Positions 61,651 to 64,000 of a stretch of 64,000 bases of DNA are shown here, piece after piece. The DNA lies in NCBI RefSeq assembly GCF_007679045.1, contig NZ_VEFS01000005.1, forward strand, positions 149,167 through 213,166, written 5' to 3'. Made by a program: the position numbers and the translations under genes. The notes below the pieces were generated by a model. It ran no database searches and was not told where the DNA came from. It saw only the letters and a program-made list of their open reading frames with translations. The number at the start of each line of letters is the position of its first letter. The stretch's first letter is position 1. Source of the DNA: Microbacterium sp. BH-3-3-3 (GTDB taxonomy: Bacteria > Actinomycetota > Actinomycetes > Actinomycetales > Microbacteriaceae).

Positions 61651-62613
61651 GTGCTGCCCGACACAGAGACCGTGCCCGCCCGCCGTACCTACAGCTACCT
61701 CGGCCCGGCCGGCACGTTCACCGAGGCGGCCCTCGCGCAGGTGCCCGAGGCGCGCGATCAGATCTGGCGTCCCGTCCGCAACGTCGGCGAAGCGCTGGCC
61801 GACGTCGTCGAGGGGCGATCGGATGCCGCGATGATCGCCATCGAGAACTCCGTCGACGGCGGTGTCTCGACCGCGCAGGACGCCCTGGCCACCGTGCCGG
61901 GTCTGCGCATCGTGGGCGAATACCTCGTGCCGGTGAACTTCGTGCTCGTCGGTCGCCCCGGCGCCACGCTTGCCGACGTCTCGCTCATCGCCGCCCACCC
62001 GGTCGCCTACGGCCAGTGCCTCGGATGGCTCAGCAAGAACCTCCCCGCCCACGCGCACCTTCCCGCCGAGAGCAACGTCGCGAGCGCGCTCGGCGTGCTC
62101 GATGGGACGAGTGCGGCGGATGCCGCGGTGGCGGCCCCCGGCATCGTCGCCCACCACGACGTGTCGGTGCTGGCCGAGAACATCGGCGACAACCCCAATG
62201 CGGTGACGCGGTTCGTGCTGGTCAGCCGCACGGTCGCCCCGGCGCCGCCCACCGGTGCCGACAAGACCTCGCTCATCGTCGAGCTGCCCGAGGACCACCC
62301 GGGTGCCCTGCTCGAGCTGCTCGAGCAGTTCGCCACGCGCGGCATCAACCTGAGCCTGCTGGCCTCGCGCCCCATCGGCGACGCCCTCGGGCGCTACCGC
62401 TTCGTCATCGACGCCGACGGGCACGTGCACGACGAGCGCATGGCCGATGCTCTTCTGGGACTCCGCCGGTTCAGCCCGAAGGTCATCTTCCTCGGCTCGT
62501 ATGCCCGCGCCGACCGCGCGATCGTCCGCTACCCGCAGCGCTACAGCGACGACGTGTTCGTCGAGGCCCGCGACTGGCTGCGCGGCCTGCTGAGCGGCGA
62601 GCCCGAGGCCTGA
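61651..62613 (+). CDS. pheA: Prephenate dehydratase
   Basis: A 320-residue monofunctional prephenate dehydratase. The N-terminal catalytic domain opens with YSYLGPAGTFTEAAL and holds the NAVTRFVLV (Thr-Arg-Phe) motif. A C-terminal ACT domain follows (PEDHPGALLELLEQF). The phenylalanine-binding ESRP motif is replaced by ASRP in LLASRPIGDALG, which may change feedback control. It makes phenylpyruvate for phenylalanine. The GTG start follows a -10 box. It is not connected with the sugar genes. Confidence 0.95.
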   Translation: MLPDTETVPARRTYSYLGPAGTFTEAALAQVPEARDQIWRPVRNVGEALADVVEGRSDAAMIAIENSVDGGVSTAQDALATVPGLRIVGEYLVPVNFVLVGRPGATLADVSLIAAHPVAYGQCLGWLSKNLPAHAHLPAESNVASALGVLDGTSAADAAVAAPGIVAHHDVSVLAENIGDNPNAVTRFVLVSRTVAPAPPTGADKTSLIVELPEDHPGALLELLEQFATRGINLSLLASRPIGDALGRYRFVIDADGHVHDERMADALLGLRRFSPKVIFLGSYARADRAIVRYPQRYSDDVFVEARDWLRGLLSGEPEA

Positions 62614-62622
62614 CCCGTCGCG

Positions 62623-62978
62623 AGGTCCCTGAGCGTGTCGAACGGCCCGTCGCAGCCCAGGTCCCTGAGCGTGTCGAAGGGCCCGGGACCCGCGGTGGCC
62701 CCGGTGGCTTCGACAGGCTCAGCCACCTCGCGTACGGCAGAGGTCCCTGAGCTTGTCGAAGGGCCCGGTACCCGCGGCGCCCTCGGTGGCTTCGACAGGC
62801 TCAGCCACCTGTGTCGCGCGCAGCCCAGGTCGCTGAGCGTGTCGAAGGGCCCGGGACCCGCGGTGGCCTCGGTGGCTTCGACAGGCTCAGCCACCTCGCG
62901 TACGGCAGAGGTCCCTGAGCGTGTCGAAGGGCCCGGTACCCGCGGCGCCCTCGGTGACTTCGACAGGCTCAGCCACCT
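62623..62978. repeat. Array of palindromic TGAGCGTGTCGAAGGG elements
   Basis: A partial unit (62623-62651) and four 70-base units (starting 62659, 62741, 62827 and 62909) each run from AGGTCCCTGAGCGTGTCGAAG to CTTCGACAGGCTCAGCCACC, forming inverted arms. The last two units repeat the first two at a period of 168 bases. Elements of this sequence type are common between genes in actinobacteria. They fill the 373-base gap; I see no gene. Confidence 0.88.
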
Positions 62979-62986
62979 GTCTCGCG

Positions 62987-64000
62987 TCAGGCCGCGACGG
63001 TCGCGGGGGCCGCGATGAGCTCGAGGGTCTGCACGCGGCCTTCCGACCCCTCGCCTTCGTATGCTCCGGCGACGGGCGAGACCATGATCTCGTCAACGCC
63101 GTGCTGCGCAGCGAACGCGGCGAGCTGGCCCTGCACCTCGGCTCCGGTGCCGACGAACCACTTCTGCCGGGTCGAGGCCATGACCGATTCGGCCATCGCG
63201 TCGAACGGCTCGGCCTTGGCCTGCTCGATGGTCTCGAGCGGCACCATGGGGCGGTTCGTGCGCAGGCGCGCCATCATGCGCAGCTGCGGCAGAGCGCGTT
63301 CTTCCGCCTCTTCGGCGGTCGGCGCGGCGACGACGTTGGCGGTGACGAAGGTGCGCGGGCCTTCACCCGACTCGTTGGGCACGAACTGGTCGCGGTACAC
63401 CCCGAGCGCGTGGGTGAGCCCCTCGCCCGAGAAGTGGTTCGCGAAGACGTAGGGCAGACCGAAGCTGGCCGCGAGTTGCGCCGAGTAGTCGCTCGAGCCG
63501 AGCAGCCACACCTGGGGGGTTCCGGATGCCGCGGGCGTCGCCTTCACCTGGTACTCGGTGCCCGAGGTGAAGCGCACCGTCGCCCCGTCGGGCGAGGTGA
63601 GCGCCATGATGTCGGTCACGTGGTCGGGGAAGCGCGAGACGTCGCTCGTGGTGCCCGAGCGGTTCAGCAACTGGGTGATGACCGGGTCGCTGCCGGGGGC
63701 GCGGCCGATGCCGAGGTCGATGCGGCCGGGGGCCAGGGCCTCGAGGGCGGCGAACTGCTCGGCGACGATGAGCGGGGAGTGGTTGGGCAGCATGACGCCG
63801 CCCGACCCGACGCGGATGCGCGAGGTGCGCGCCGCAGCCGCGGCGATGAGCACGGGGGGAGTGGTCGACGCCACCGAGGGCATGTTGTGGTGCTCGGCGA
63901 ACCAGTAGCGCCGGTAGCCGAGGCGGTCGGCCCGCTCGACGAGGTCGAGGGCGGCGCTCACCGCCTGCGCGCTGCTCTGCCCGTGGCGCACGGGAACGAG
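62987..64000 (-). CDS. LLM-class flavin-dependent oxidoreductase (MsnO8 type), N-terminus outside window
   Basis: At least 338 residues of a luciferase-like monooxygenase. The first bases translate to LVPVRHGQSSAQAV, the conserved N-terminal LVPV segment of the family, so only a few residues lie beyond the window edge. Other landmarks are YWFAEHHNMPSVASTTPPVL, SGGVMLPNHSPLIVAEQFA and GRIDLGIGRAPGSDP. It probably uses FMN and an unknown substrate. It ends next to the palindromic repeat array. Confidence 0.88.
   Translation of the reverse strand, partial: LVPVRHGQSSAQAVSAALDLVERADRLGYRRYWFAEHHNMPSVASTTPPVLIAAAAARTSRIRVGSGGVMLPNHSPLIVAEQFAALEALAPGRIDLGIGRAPGSDPVITQLLNRSGTTSDVSRFPDHVTDIMALTSPDGATVRFTSGTEYQVKATPAASGTPQVWLLGSSDYSAQLAASFGLPYVFANHFSGEGLTHALGVYRDQFVPNESGEGPRTFVTANVVAAPTAEEAEERALPQLRMMARLRTNRPMVPLETIEQAKAEPFDAMAESVMASTRQKWFVGTGAEVQGQLAAFAAQHGVDEIMVSPVAGAYEGEGSEGRVQTLELIAAPATVAA

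Noticed and set aside
62623..62978. Possible CRISPR array or small repetitive protein
   Set aside because: Units are palindromic 70-mers with conserved linkers, not repeat-spacer units, and the open frames are only repeat translations.

Overview
The window is about 70 percent GC, uses GTG starts often, packs genes with ATGA/GTGA overlaps and carries the word GGATGCC/GGCATCC at very high density. These traits and the gene families point to an actinobacterium of the Microbacteriaceae, most like Microbacterium. That assignment is inference from composition and family content. No rRNA, tRNA, phage, transposase or CRISPR was seen. The content is almost entirely a carbohydrate-catabolism region with seven sugar regulators.

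Layout. 1-3.6 kb: the end of a LacI regulator, a DeoR regulator and two acetylxylan-esterase-family genes. 3.65-11.1 kb: a complete CUT2 sugar ABC transporter split over two divergent units, with a Gfo/Idh/MocA oxidoreductase, a TIM-barrel isomerase/epimerase and a ROK regulator. 11.2-20.1 kb: a housekeeping-like stretch with a LysR/EamA pair, lipoate ligase, DNA methyltransferase, MauE-thioredoxin membrane protein, F420-type LLM oxidoreductase, carboxylesterase and a toroid protein. 20.4-23.7 kb: galK-galT and a LacI regulator. 23.8-24.4 kb: a VapBC-type toxin-antitoxin pair. 24.5-31 kb: a GH42 beta-galactosidase and CUT1 transporter operon with its LacI regulator. 31.3-34.3 kb: TetR/MFS pair, cupin and PdxH-like oxidase. 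34.4-42.2 kb: a second CUT1 transporter with GH51 arabinofuranosidase, GH35 beta-galactosidase and a LacI regulator. 42.25-58.1 kb: a divergent uronate locus. 58.2-64 kb: zinc alcohol dehydrogenase, phosphoglucomutase, prephenate dehydratase and a truncated LLM monooxygenase.

How it works together. GH35, GH42 and GH51 would release galactose and arabinose from arabinogalactan or pectin side chains, the esterases would remove acetyl groups, and galK/galT/pgm would carry galactose into glycolysis. The 11-gene plus-strand operon at 47.0-58.1 kb takes up unsaturated uronate oligomers (CUT1), splits them (GH88) and runs the full route KduI, KduD, KdgK, KDPG aldolase to pyruvate and glyceraldehyde 3-phosphate. 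A three-gene minus-strand operon (heparinase II/III-like lyase, a DeoR-LacI hybrid regulator, an acetyltransferase fused to an alpha-helical domain) diverges from the same control region. None of the three CUT1 systems has its own ATPase.

Between genes there is a striking set of palindromic elements. At least seven sequence families occur as pairs or tandem copies at 13.2, 17.5/19.1, 20.1, 31.0, 34.4, 59.4/59.7 and 62.6-63.0 kb. Many transcription units, mainly regulators and first genes, carry a TANNNT hexamer exactly 6-7 nt before the start codon, the signature of leaderless transcription.
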